Assembly (NCBI GenBank): GCA_019634165.1
Contig: JAHQVT010000007.1
Span: 186,001-250,000, forward strand
Origin: Rhodospirillales bacterium
GTDB taxonomy: Bacteria > Pseudomonadota > Alphaproteobacteria > Rhodospirillales > Thalassospiraceae
Direction of reading: 5' to 3'
Length of the DNA stretch: 64,000 bases
The position numbers were made by a program, and so were the translations under genes. Every line of letters begins with the position of its first letter. Position 1 is the stretch's first letter. The notes beneath the pieces are model-generated. The model ran no database searches, had not been told where the DNA came from, and saw nothing but the letters and a program-made list of their open reading frames with translations. This document shows, in pieces, positions 26,343 through 35,368 of the stretch.

Positions 26343-27026
26343 TTATGGCAACCAGATCAAGGGCATCAGCCACCCTTGATTTTGCAAGAGTTTGATCCCT
26401 TCAAACACCGGGACCGCCATCAGAAACCAGCAAGCATCGCGTATGGTCGTCAGATAAAGCTCTGGCCGCACCGTAAGATCGCGCTCATCACGCCACTTGG
26501 CTAAAACTGGCCAGAAACGTGGCACAGACTGACAATAGTCGGCAAATGCAACGCCAAATCGCTGACCCAGCATTTCTTCTTCATGAACCACCACAGTGCG
26601 AAAAACCAACCAACATCCCAGCATAAACAGCATTGCAATCATCACGCTTCCGGTCTGCGCACCGGCACCAAATGCCCCGATGAAGCTAAAGACATAAAGC
26701 GGATTGCGGCTGATGGAATAAGGGCCTGTTGTGACAAGGGCTGTTTTCTTGCGCCCGCCGATATAAAGCGAACACCATCCCCGCCCAACGATACACATCA
26801 GGATGGCGATGATGCCAAGCGCCTCAATCATGTCATGTGCCCGATTGGATGGATCAAACCCGGCCTGACTGAAACACACAAGGCCAAGCAACCCCACACC
26901 CCCAACCCGAAGGGCTGTTTTGCGCCGCCGCTGAACGGTTTGAAGTGCTGCGGCCTGACTGTCGGACTGAACCTGCAGGGTGGATACAGTTTTGTTTGCT
27001 GTATTTTGTCGGTGAAGATCGGGCAT
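26343..27026 (-). CDS. Isoprenylcysteine methyltransferase-like membrane protein
   Basis: At 227 residues it has several hydrophobic segments and the family hallmark near the middle, TTGPYSISRNPLY, followed by a late EEEMLGQRFGVAFADYCQSVPRFWP. These are typical of the ICMT/phospholipid-methyltransferase (PEMT/NnrU-like) membrane family. The first 35 residues are polar and Gln-rich. The bacterial substrate cannot be read from sequence; lipid or small-molecule methylation at the inner membrane is expected. It follows the AraC-type regulator gene on the same strand after 95 bases, so co-transcription is possible. Confidence 0.75.
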   Translation of the reverse strand: MPDLHRQNTANKTVSTLQVQSDSQAAALQTVQRRRKTALRVGGVGLLGLVCFSQAGFDPSNRAHDMIEALGIIAILMCIVGRGWCSLYIGGRKKTALVTTGPYSISRNPLYVFSFIGAFGAGAQTGSVMIAMLFMLGCWLVFRTVVVHEEEMLGQRFGVAFADYCQSVPRFWPVLAKWRDERDLTVRPELYLTTIRDACWFLMAVPVFEGIKLLQNQGWLMPLIWLP

Positions 27027-27121
27027 CTAGGCTTCCTGATGATGGTTAAGGATGCCTCAACCATCATCGATTGCCCGCCTTTTGGCGTCCGATGCTATTG
27101 ATCCGGTCTTTAGATTGCTGA

Positions 27122-28477
27122 TTAGGACGCGCGCACTTCCCCATTCATCGACTTTGCTGCTTCACGCACCGCACTGGGTGTGTCGCCCGTGATTTTCTTA
27201 AAGGCCAGATTAAAGGTGGATTTCGAATTGAACCCAACGCTTAGTGCGATATCAAGAATGGTGCGATCAGGTTCCAATAACAATACAGCGCGGGCTTCTT
27301 GTATGCGGGCAGCATTGACGAAATCAAAGAAACTCTGTCCAAGATGGTGGTTAAGGACATAGGAAAGTTGATTTGGTGTCACCCCGACCGCGCGCGCCAG
27401 TTTGGGCAAGGACACCAACGGATCAAGCAGTATATCCCCACGCCTTTGAATATCACGAAGAACAGAAACCGCACGTGTCACACCATCCTCATCCAAAAGC
27501 GGGCGCACAGCGTTTTCATCATTGTGATCCCTGCCATCGTTACCGTCCCTTTGGGGTGATTGTATCGCACTGACCGTCTTGGCGTTGGGTTCGCTGGCCG
27601 GGTTGGGGTTGGGATTTGGGCTGGGGCTGGGGCTGGGGCTGGGATCGGCATTTGCATCGCGCGGCATAAGAGCCGGTTTTGATGCCTGCGCCGTTGTATG
27701 TGTACTTGCAACACGTCTTAGCGCGGCAGTTTCAAGACCTGAATCTGCTGGCCAATCGGCCATAACAAAAAGCGCTGGTCTGGTGGCAATCTCATAGCAC
27801 ATGGCAAACAACACGATGACAAATGCGATTTCCGTTCCAAACATTTCGGTGTTTTCAGGCAGGTACAATTTAATGACACGGCCAACGGCAACTGTGACGA
27901 ACACAAGTGTCAATCCCCCCAAAATCACCGCAAGCCAGCGCTGCATTACCTTGCGATCCGCGCCAAGCTGTTCTTGTGTTTGCTGAAAATACCGACAGGT
28001 CACCCGCCATAAAACACCTATATAAAGGGCAACCTGAACAAATATCGCTGTCCAGGAAAAGGCCTCCACCATCTCGGGAATGTTAAAGCCATCCGACCAC
28101 AAAACAGGATCCACACCATTATAACTGATGGCCCAGGCCATCATATTGAACACAATCAATGGCAGGATGAAGTGTACCCACGGGCTTTTGGACGGATTGC
28201 CCGATATTTCGCGGAAATACAGATAGATCGCCGGGGCTATCACGAAGTTGGTCGGCGCGAAAAACAGATCAAGGAGTTGATCGAAATTGACACTGACAAA
28301 TTTTTCGGCAACGTCTTCGATCAGGTTGAACGCAACGGCTGCAATAAACAGCATCATCCAACGGTTCGCCCCAAAGGCACGCACACCTTCTGAACGCAAT
28401 AACAGGCATAGAAACACCGCCTGCACCACCCCAATGACGGCCACCGTGACACTTACATACTCCGTCCAGTCCGTCAT
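27122..28477 (-). CDS. Membrane-anchored AraC-family transcriptional regulator
   Basis: The N-terminal ~240 residues form about seven hydrophobic segments. A Pro/Ser/Asn-rich linker follows with a PSPSPSPNPNPNP run. The C-terminal ~100 residues are an AraC-type double helix-turn-helix: the first helix pair spans LVSLPKLARAVGVTPNQLSYVLN, and the second ILDIALSVGFNSKSTFNLAFKKITGDTPS. Such fusions sense an envelope signal and act on DNA from the membrane. The linker is encoded by a GGGGCT repeat (27603-27643). It is divergent from the PadR/RND operon across a 340-base gap. Confidence 0.88.
   Translation of the reverse strand: MTDWTEYVSVTVAVIGVVQAVFLCLLLRSEGVRAFGANRWMMLFIAAVAFNLIEDVAEKFVSVNFDQLLDLFFAPTNFVIAPAIYLYFREISGNPSKSPWVHFILPLIVFNMMAWAISYNGVDPVLWSDGFNIPEMVEAFSWTAIFVQVALYIGVLWRVTCRYFQQTQEQLGADRKVMQRWLAVILGGLTLVFVTVAVGRVIKLYLPENTEMFGTEIAFVIVLFAMCYEIATRPALFVMADWPADSGLETAALRRVASTHTTAQASKPALMPRDANADPSPSPSPSPNPNPNPASEPNAKTVSAIQSPQRDGNDGRDHNDENAVRPLLDEDGVTRAVSVLRDIQRRGDILLDPLVSLPKLARAVGVTPNQLSYVLNHHLGQSFFDFVNAARIQEARAVLLLEPDRTILDIALSVGFNSKSTFNLAFKKITGDTPSAVREAAKSMNGEVRAS
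27603..27643. repeat. GGGGCT-type hexanucleotide tandem repeat inside the AraC gene
   Basis: Four near-identical GGGGCT units flanked by degenerate copies encode the (SP)n/(NP)n linker on the minus strand. Six-base units keep the frame whatever their number, so length changes would only alter linker length. Confidence 0.8.
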
Positions 28478-28699
28478 TCCTGCATGCTCCTGATCTTTTG
28501 GCTGCGTCTATGCTGATTGCAGATTTGGGTTTCAAACCAGCTATATCGTTTCAATACGCACAACCAGACACAAAAGGCGTCCGAATATGCACAAACGGAC
28601 GCAAACCCCCAGCATTTTTGCGACATCTTGTAACACGGCACCGCCATAGATCGTCCTGATAGAAAGATTGTCATAAAAACTTCGACCATCTTAGATTGA
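28478..28699. other. Intergenic region between AraC and PadR genes
   Basis: Together with the PadR operator and leader (28700-28818) this makes a 340-base gap. I see no gene in it. It presumably carries the AraC promoter (minus strand) and, close to the operator, the PadR operon promoter. Confidence 0.4.
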
Positions 28700-28748
28700 C
28701 TATATCAGTTTGATATATGATAGTCCGATATATATCGAACTGATATAG
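28700..28748. promoter_or_regulatory. Large AT-rich palindromic operator upstream of the PadR gene
   Basis: The left arm CTATATCAGTTTGATATAT (28700-28718) is an inverted match of the right arm ATATATCGAACTGATATAG (28730-28748), with a single T/C difference. Between and around them lie ATATAT stretches. PadR-family regulators bind long AT-rich inverted repeats overlapping their own promoter, so autoregulation of the operon is the clear inference. It lies 71 bases before the coding start. Confidence 0.8.
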
Positions 28749-28818
28749 CTATTTTGACGGCACGGCTGCCGAAAAGCTTATTGGTTCGGAAGACGTTTAA
28801 AAGGACGCAGAGCAGAAC

Positions 28819-29403
28819 ATGGACGTACGCACACTTTGTCTGGGTGCCCTGATGGGGGGCGAAGCGACCGGATATGAAATCCGCAAGATGTTTGAAGATG
28901 GCACGTTTAGCCATTTTCAGATCGCTTCGCTTGGCTCGATCTATCCGGCATTGACCAAATTGACCCAAGACGGGTTGGTCACGTTTGTTGAGCATGAACA
29001 GGAAAACCGACCGGATAAGAAGATTTACCATCTGACTCCGGAAGGACGACGTACATTCTTGCGAACGCTTTTGCAAACACGCCCGGCTGAAGATCGCTAT
29101 CGTTCTGATATACTGTTTATGCTGACCTTTGCCGAAGAAATGCCTATCGAACTAACCGAAGCCCTGATCGATGAGTTTGCCGCACGCCATCAAATGATGA
29201 GCCTGCAAATTGACCCTGAGAATACCGACAAAGCCGGCAGCGCTTCGACATATGGCCGTGATGAAGACGGCAAACCCAATCCGGGCTGTTGTTTTGTTGC
29301 GGGTTTGGGTCAGGCCATGTGTGACGCCACCTTGAAATTTATCAAGGAAAACAAACAAGGCCTGCTCGAAGAATTGCGAAAATTCAAGGCCGACAAAACC
29401 TGA
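28819..29403 (+). CDS. PadR-family transcriptional regulator
   Basis: This 194-residue protein has the PadR winged helix. LCLGALMGGEATGYEIRKMFEDG is followed by IYPALTKLTQDGLVTFVEHEQ and the wing KKIYHLTPEGRRTFL. The C-terminal part is a helical dimerisation region of the Vir-like type with a Cys pair (PGCCFVAG). It is a cytoplasmic repressor, probably of its own operon, which continues with the RND adaptor and pump. The large palindrome upstream (28700-28748) is the likely operator. Confidence 0.9.
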   Translation: MDVRTLCLGALMGGEATGYEIRKMFEDGTFSHFQIASLGSIYPALTKLTQDGLVTFVEHEQENRPDKKIYHLTPEGRRTFLRTLLQTRPAEDRYRSDILFMLTFAEEMPIELTEALIDEFAARHQMMSLQIDPENTDKAGSASTYGRDEDGKPNPGCCFVAGLGQAMCDATLKFIKENKQGLLEELRKFKADKT

Positions 29404-29507
29404 CCGGATCATAAGACCGGTAAAGCCTTGAAAAGAAAACGCTAAAGACGTGCCGACGAAGTGCCAAAGACGCATTCCGCGACCGGAATATTTGAGGGAA
29501 CAAGAAC

Positions 29508-30671
29508 ATGAACGCTTCACGCCTGCTTGCCATTTTACTGGTTCTGGGGACCGTTATATGGATTGGCAGCGCCTATTTTGACGATGAAGTCGAAATGCAG
29601 GCCGCTGCCCAATCTGCTGAGGAAACCAGTGCAGCAGACAAAAAACCCCACGCCAGTGTGCGCACCATCACCAGCAAGGCGGTGGATCATGTTGATTATC
29701 TTCGCATTTCCGGTCGAACCGAAGCTGTCATTTCGGTTGAAATTCGCGCCGAAACCGAAGCACGCGTTACCGAAATTGGCGCCATTAAGGGCCAAACCAT
29801 CAGCAAAGGCGATTTGATCGCCAAATTGTCTATTGATGACCGCCTCGCCCGCGTTGAAAAGGCACGCGCCCTTGTCGCGCAACGCGAACTTGAACATTCC
29901 GCTGCAAAAAGCTTGGCTGAGAAAAACTACCGCTCCAAAACCGGTGTGGCAGAAAGCCTCGCCTTGCTTGAAGAAGCACGCGCAGACCTGACCATTGCCC
30001 GAACCGAATTGAATAACACCGAAATCCGCGCCCCGTTTGACGGAATTGTTGAAAACCGTCCGGCTGACATTGGCGACCTGTTATCAATCGGCGACCCGGT
30101 CGCAACTTTGATTCAGGCTGATCCAATGCTTGTCGTTGCCCATGTTCCCGAACACTCGATTAGTGCGATTGAGCTTGGGCAATTGGCAAATGTCACACTA
30201 CAAGATGGCGCAAACCATCACGGTATTGTCCGCTATACCGCGCGGGTTTCTGATAACAACACCCGTACTTTTCGGGTAGAGGTCGAAATCGACAATACCA
30301 ATTTGGCCATACCCGATGGCATTACGGCAGAACTGCAAATTCCGGTTGGCACCAAACGCGCCCATCAGGTGGCGCCATCTGTTCTGACCCTGAATGATGA
30401 AGGCCAACTTGGCGTTCGCGCGGTAATTGACGAAAACAAGGTCGCATTCCTGCCGGTTGATCTTCAAGGTGGCAGCCGTGAGCGTATTTGGATTGGCGGT
30501 CTTCCCCAAGAATTCGAACTGATTGTTGTCGGCCATGACTGGGTCAAGGAAGGGGCGATTGTCGATGTTGTTCATCTTGAAACCGACAGCAACGGAATGC
30601 CCATTCCGGCAAATTCAGCCACCACCGATGACGATGACGCCACCACCCTATCGGAAAAATCCGCGCATTAA
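29508..30671 (+). CDS. RND efflux periplasmic adaptor (membrane fusion protein)
   Basis: The 387-residue protein has an N-terminal membrane anchor (residues 3-22), a lipoyl-like barrel with EIRAETEARVTEIGAIKGQTI, a hairpin of two helices, and IRAPFDGIVENRPADIGDLLS, the second half of the lipoyl domain. A beta-barrel domain follows. It links the inner-membrane RND pump to an outer-membrane channel. Ribosome site GAGGGAA precedes the start. It is followed after 26 bases by the pump gene; no outer-membrane factor gene is present in the operon. Confidence 0.92.
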   Translation: MNASRLLAILLVLGTVIWIGSAYFDDEVEMQAAAQSAEETSAADKKPHASVRTITSKAVDHVDYLRISGRTEAVISVEIRAETEARVTEIGAIKGQTISKGDLIAKLSIDDRLARVEKARALVAQRELEHSAAKSLAEKNYRSKTGVAESLALLEEARADLTIARTELNNTEIRAPFDGIVENRPADIGDLLSIGDPVATLIQADPMLVVAHVPEHSISAIELGQLANVTLQDGANHHGIVRYTARVSDNNTRTFRVEVEIDNTNLAIPDGITAELQIPVGTKRAHQVAPSVLTLNDEGQLGVRAVIDENKVAFLPVDLQGGSRERIWIGGLPQEFELIVVGHDWVKEGAIVDVVHLETDSNGMPIPANSATTDDDDATTLSEKSAH

Positions 30672-30697
30672 GCGTGTGACATGAGGAGATTAAGAAA

Positions 30698-33600
30698 ATG
30701 TCCCTGATTGATCACGCGTTAAACAGGTCGCGTACTGTCATTCTGGTTTTGATCCTGCTGCTGGCAGCCGGTTGGGTTGGCTATAACACCATCCCGAAAG
30801 AAGCCGACCCGGATGTTCAGATTCCGGTTCTTTATGTCACAATGCATCATGATGGCATTTCACCAGAAGATGCCGAACGCCTTTTGCTGCGCCCGATGGA
30901 GCAAGAATTACGCTCTATCGAAGGGGTAAAGGAAATGCGGTCCCAGTCCTATCAGGACGGGGCATCGGTAACGCTTGAATTCTATTCCGATGTCAATATT
31001 GACGAAGCCCTTGCCGACGTGCGCGAGCGGGTTGACATCGCCAAGTCAGAACTGCCCGAAGAAACCGACGACCCCGAAGTACACGAAGTTAACTTGTCGC
31101 TGTTCCCGGTACTTGTCGTAACGCTATCGGGCGACGTTCCAGAACGCGCATTGTTGCGTGTGGCGCGCGACCTTAAAGATTCCATCGAAGGCCTTCCGGC
31201 CGTGCTTGAAGCCAAACTTGCCGGTGACCGTGAAGAACTGGTCGAATTCATCATCGACCCGATGAAAATCGAAAGTTACCGCCTTAACGGAATCGATATT
31301 GTTTCACTTGTGCAAACCTCAAACGCGCTGGTCGCTGCTGGTGCGGTGGATACCGGCACGGGACGCTTTAACATCAAGGTTCCCGGCCTGTTTGAAAGTG
31401 TAAATGACATTCTTGATATGCCGCTGCTTGTTGATGGCGATTCTGTCATCCGCTTCCGCGATATTGGCGATGTTCGACGCACGTTCAAGGACGCTTCAAG
31501 CTTTGCCCGCCTGAACGGCGAACCGGCAATCGCGATTGAGGTTTCCAAACGGGTTGGCGAAAACATCATCGAAGTCATTGATGCGATCAAAGCCACCACT
31601 GCCGAAGCTCAGCAAGCCTTCCCGCCCAATCTGACAGTCAGTTATTCGCAGGATAAATCCACCGACATCCGCACCATGCTGACCGATCTTCAAAACAGTG
31701 TGATCCTTGCGATCTTGCTGGTGATGGTTGTTGTCATCTGGTCGCTGGGCTGGCGTTCGGGACTTTTGGTCGGCCTTGCCATTCCGGGCTCATTTCTGAC
31801 TGCGATCCTTGTTCTTTGGGGCTTGGGCATGACGGTGAATATCGTTGTGCTGTTTAGCTTGATCCTTGCCGTCGGCATGCTGGTGGATGGTGCGATTGTC
31901 GTCACCGAATATGCGGACCGCAAAATGATTGATGGCCTGCACCGTCGTGAAGCCTATCCATTGGCGGCAAAACGCATGGCAATGCCAATCGTTGCATCAA
32001 CAGCCACCACCCTTGCTGCCTTCCTGCCACTGGCTTTCTGGCCTGATATTGTCGGCGAATTCATGAAATTCCTGCCGATTACGGTTCTGTTTACCCTGAC
32101 CGCATCGCTTGCCATGGCGCTGATCTTTGTACCGACGGTCGGTGCATGGTTTGGCAAACCGGGCAGTGCGAATAATGAAAGCCTAGAAGCAATTGCAGCC
32201 GACAATGCCGATGAGATTCACAAGGTCAAAGGTGGGACTGGCTTCTATATCCGCATGCTGAAGGGGTCGCTTCGCTTCTACTGGATTGTTGTGCCTGCGG
32301 CCTTTGGCATATTGATTTCAGTCTGGTTTTCCTTTGGCATTCTTGGCAAAGGAGTCGAGTTTTTCCCAGCCGTTGAACCGGAAGTCGCGATTGTTCAGGT
32401 TCGCGCACGTGGCAATCTGTCCTATTACGAACAGGATGCGCTTCTTAAAGAAGTCGAAGACCGCATTCTGGCCCTTGATGCCCGTCATGAAGGACAGCAT
32501 TGGTTTGATACGGTTTATGCCCGTTCGGGTAGTGGTGCCGGGGGCAACGAGGCCGCCGAAGACGTGATTGGCGTTGTTCAGCTTGAATATGCTGATTGGC
32601 AGAAGCGCCCCAAGGCCACCGAAATTGAAAAACGTATTCTAGACGACACTGCCGATCTTGCCGGTATCCAGATCGAAGTTCGCGCCGAGGAAGCTGGCCC
32701 GCCGCAAGGCAAAGACATCCAGATTCAGTTGCGATCATTCTACCCCGATCTTCTTGATGAAACCGCGACCAAGTTGGTTAATGGTTTGCAAGAAATGGGC
32801 GGGATGTACAATTTCGAAGACGGTAAATCGCCCCCCGGCATTGATTGGGAATACAGCGTCGATCGCGCTCAGGCATTGAAATTTGGTGCCGATATCAATC
32901 AAATTGGCAATGTCGTGAAACTGGTGACCAATGGAATAAAATTTTCGACCTACCGTCCCGATGATTCAACCGAAGAAATTGACATTGTCGGGCGCTATCC
33001 GACCAAATACCGCTCGCTTGATGAATTGGAAAACCTTCAGATTGTGACGGACAAGGGATTGGTACCGCTTGCCAATTTCATCACCCGGACCCCGATCCCC
33101 AAAACCGGCACATTAACCCGTGTTGATAGCCGCCGTGCATTAACCGTAAAGGCCGACGTTCATGATGGTGTTCTGGTCGACACCAAACTTGGCGAGGTCA
33201 AAGCCTGGATGAGCGACCTTGAAATCGATCCACGCGTTTCGGTCGAATTCAAAGGACAGGATGAAGAACAGAAGAAGTCGGCAGACTTCCTGATGAACGC
33301 CTTTACGGTCGCCCTTTTCATCATGTTCATCATTCTGGTCACTCAGTTTAACAGCATCTCAAGTTCGCTTTTGATCATGATTGCCATCATCATGTCGACG
33401 GCCGGTGTGTTCCTTGGTCTTATGATCACGAACCAGGCCTTCTCGATTGTGATGAACGGGATTGGTGTTGTCGCACTGGCGGGTATTGTTGTGAATAACA
33501 ACATCGTTTTGATTGATACATTTGATCGATTGAAACACACCGCAGGCAGCATCGAAGCCGCCATCTTGCAAACCGGTGCACAGCGTTTGCGTCCGGTCAT

Positions 33601-33901
33601 GTTGACCACGGTAACGACCATTCTTGGTCTGGTACCGATGGTGCTTCAGATCAATATCGATTTTTCTGAACGTGCGGTTACAGTTGGCGCGCCTTCCACC
33701 CAGTGGTGGGTCCAGCTTTCAACATCTATCGCGTTTGGTCTGGCCTTTGCGACGGCCTTAACGCTGATCTTTACGCCATGTGCGCTGATGATGCGTCATA
33801 AGCTTGGCGTTAAGTTCCGTGGATTTACGCCATGGATGAAGTCTGTAATTGCAGCCTGGACCAGCCGCCGCAACAACACCCCGCAGGGCCCAAGCGCCTA
33901 A
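30698..33901 (+). CDS. RND-family efflux pump permease
   Basis: This 1067-residue protein has the RND layout: an N-terminal membrane helix, a large periplasmic loop with porter subdomains, five helices, then a second half with the same order. The fourth helix carries a single acidic residue in GMLVDGAIVVTEYADR (D397), where AcrB-type pumps have two aspartates. It uses proton motive force to expel a hydrophobic compound or metal; the substrate is not predictable. AGGAG lies 10 bases before the start. It ends the operon at a strong terminator. Confidence 0.93.
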   Translation: MSLIDHALNRSRTVILVLILLLAAGWVGYNTIPKEADPDVQIPVLYVTMHHDGISPEDAERLLLRPMEQELRSIEGVKEMRSQSYQDGASVTLEFYSDVNIDEALADVRERVDIAKSELPEETDDPEVHEVNLSLFPVLVVTLSGDVPERALLRVARDLKDSIEGLPAVLEAKLAGDREELVEFIIDPMKIESYRLNGIDIVSLVQTSNALVAAGAVDTGTGRFNIKVPGLFESVNDILDMPLLVDGDSVIRFRDIGDVRRTFKDASSFARLNGEPAIAIEVSKRVGENIIEVIDAIKATTAEAQQAFPPNLTVSYSQDKSTDIRTMLTDLQNSVILAILLVMVVVIWSLGWRSGLLVGLAIPGSFLTAILVLWGLGMTVNIVVLFSLILAVGMLVDGAIVVTEYADRKMIDGLHRREAYPLAAKRMAMPIVASTATTLAAFLPLAFWPDIVGEFMKFLPITVLFTLTASLAMALIFVPTVGAWFGKPGSANNESLEAIAADNADEIHKVKGGTGFYIRMLKGSLRFYWIVVPAAFGILISVWFSFGILGKGVEFFPAVEPEVAIVQVRARGNLSYYEQDALLKEVEDRILALDARHEGQHWFDTVYARSGSGAGGNEAAEDVIGVVQLEYADWQKRPKATEIEKRILDDTADLAGIQIEVRAEEAGPPQGKDIQIQLRSFYPDLLDETATKLVNGLQEMGGMYNFEDGKSPPGIDWEYSVDRAQALKFGADINQIGNVVKLVTNGIKFSTYRPDDSTEEIDIVGRYPTKYRSLDELENLQIVTDKGLVPLANFITRTPIPKTGTLTRVDSRRALTVKADVHDGVLVDTKLGEVKAWMSDLEIDPRVSVEFKGQDEEQKKSADFLMNAFTVALFIMFIILVTQFNSISSSLLIMIAIIMSTAGVFLGLMITNQAFSIVMNGIGVVALAGIVVNNNIVLIDTFDRLKHTAGSIEAAILQTGAQRLRPVMLTTVTTILGLVPMVLQINIDFSERAVTVGAPSTQWWVQLSTSIAFGLAFATALTLIFTPCALMMRHKLGVKFRGFTPWMKSVIAAWTSRRNNTPQGPSA

Positions 33902-33948
33902 ATCGGAATAGCCGCGCGACTTCTCCCCCGACCCCGCCGCGCGGTTAC

Positions 33949-33982
33949 ACCGGCCCCCTCCCAAGGGGGCCGGTGCTCTTTG
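33949..33982 (+). terminator. Rho-independent terminator after the RND operon
   Basis: A perfect 11-bp stem (33949-33959 with 33964-33974, core GGCCCCC) and a 4-base loop, followed by GCTCTTTG. It is very stable; the T run is imperfect. Confidence 0.75.
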
Positions 33983-34127
33983 GGACATCGCGCCAACACT
34001 TCAAGTTTGGGTACTATTCTTACGCATAAATACCTACGCAGAAGAAATACACACTTTCCTAAGAAATATTCTTATATGCTGAAGACAAAACATAATAAGA
34101 CCTGCTCACCGGGAACTGGGGATCGCA

Positions 34128-35096
34128 ATGGCTTGGCGTAATAAAAATCCTGCAACATTATGTATGTTGGCAGCGGTATGGTTCTTTTCGTCAAGTGCGA
34201 TGGTGGGCGCGCCTGCACCAGCACAGGCACAAGAACAGCAATCGGACACCCCCCAGACCCTGACATGGGCGGTACCGCCCTTTGCCCCGGCCTTTATCAC
34301 AGATCGCTCCGTGTTAACCGGATATGCCGCAGCAACCCAGAACTGGTTTGCCGCATTGATGCCGGAATATCATCACACCGTCTTGCATGTTCCTCTTGCC
34401 CGTCTTCTGGCAGAAATGAAAACAGGCGAAGGCGATTTGCGCTGTTCTGCGACCCTGATCCCGACACCGGATCGGCAGGAATATATCGTCTTTGCAAAAA
34501 CCATCTTGCTGCACCTGCCCATCTCGGCTGTCGTCCGGGCAAGCGAGACAAGGCTGTTTGCCCCCTATCTTGATCAGGATGGCCATATCGAACTTTCCAG
34601 ACTGCTTTCAGATAGCAAATTGACGTCCGCCATCCGAATTGGGCGCGCTTACGGTTCAAATGTTGATAAATATCTGGACCTTCATCGCGATACCCCAAAC
34701 GTCATGCAGGTGGCCGATGACACCAAATTTTTGCGCATGCTTAAACTCAACCGGATTGACTGGACATTGTATTTCCCGTCAGAGGCCGAGTTTTACCGTC
34801 GACGGCAAACCCCTGACCTTGAAATCAAGGCAATCCCGATTGCCGGAAACACCACATTGCTTGAGGCAACAATTGGCTGTGCCGATACGCCAGCGGGCCG
34901 CAAAGCCATTACGAAAATCAACACCATCATCGAACAAAATCCATCCATGCCATGGACCGATTTCTATGCCGAATGGCTAAGCCCACTGGACCGGGAATGG
35001 TTCAAGGCCGCCAAGACGCAATATATCAATTCAGACCAGTTCGAGGCACGACTTGAATATCGCCCAACAGTTGGCGGTTCAAACAAACACGAATAA
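34128..35096 (+). CDS. Periplasmic solute-binding protein (family 3-like)
   Basis: The first 35 residues form a signal peptide ending in a PAQAQ cleavage site. The mature part follows the pattern of family-3-like binding proteins: TLTWAVPPFAPAF near the start, a MKTGEGDLRCSATLIPTPDRQEYIVFAKT strand-turn, and a VMQVADDTKFLRMLKLNRIDW segment in lobe 2. It should bind a small periplasmic ligand. No ABC permease or ATPase is adjacent, so it may act as an orphan receptor. A similar stand-alone protein occurs at 61833-62588. Confidence 0.8.
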   Translation: MAWRNKNPATLCMLAAVWFFSSSAMVGAPAPAQAQEQQSDTPQTLTWAVPPFAPAFITDRSVLTGYAAATQNWFAALMPEYHHTVLHVPLARLLAEMKTGEGDLRCSATLIPTPDRQEYIVFAKTILLHLPISAVVRASETRLFAPYLDQDGHIELSRLLSDSKLTSAIRIGRAYGSNVDKYLDLHRDTPNVMQVADDTKFLRMLKLNRIDWTLYFPSEAEFYRRRQTPDLEIKAIPIAGNTTLLEATIGCADTPAGRKAITKINTIIEQNPSMPWTDFYAEWLSPLDREWFKAAKTQYINSDQFEARLEYRPTVGGSNKHE

Positions 35097-35316
35097 CCAT
35101 TCGTAACGATTTGCATTTACCCCATTCAATGCCGCTATAAACAAGCAAACCCTATTTTTGTGCGCAACAGGCTTTGTTTGAAATGGGGATTTCGGCATTT
35201 TGACCCGCAAGTGCCAACACGCTATGTCGCGCACCGGGACAATCCCAAATCCCAACAGGTTGCCCAATACGAATATCACCCTGATACCCACAATCTCATA
35301 CCGCAGTTACGGCAAT

Positions 35317-35346
35317 AAAAAAGCTGGCATTCCTGCCAGCTTTTAA
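35317..35346 (-). terminator. Rho-independent terminator after pssA
   Basis: AAAAGCTGGCA (35319-35329) pairs with TGCCAGCTTTT (35334-35344) around a 4-base loop. On the minus strand a run of six T follows, 25 bases beyond the pssA stop. The symmetric stem also serves the plus strand. Confidence 0.85.
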
Positions 35347-35368
35347 AATCAGATTATCGAAAATCAGA

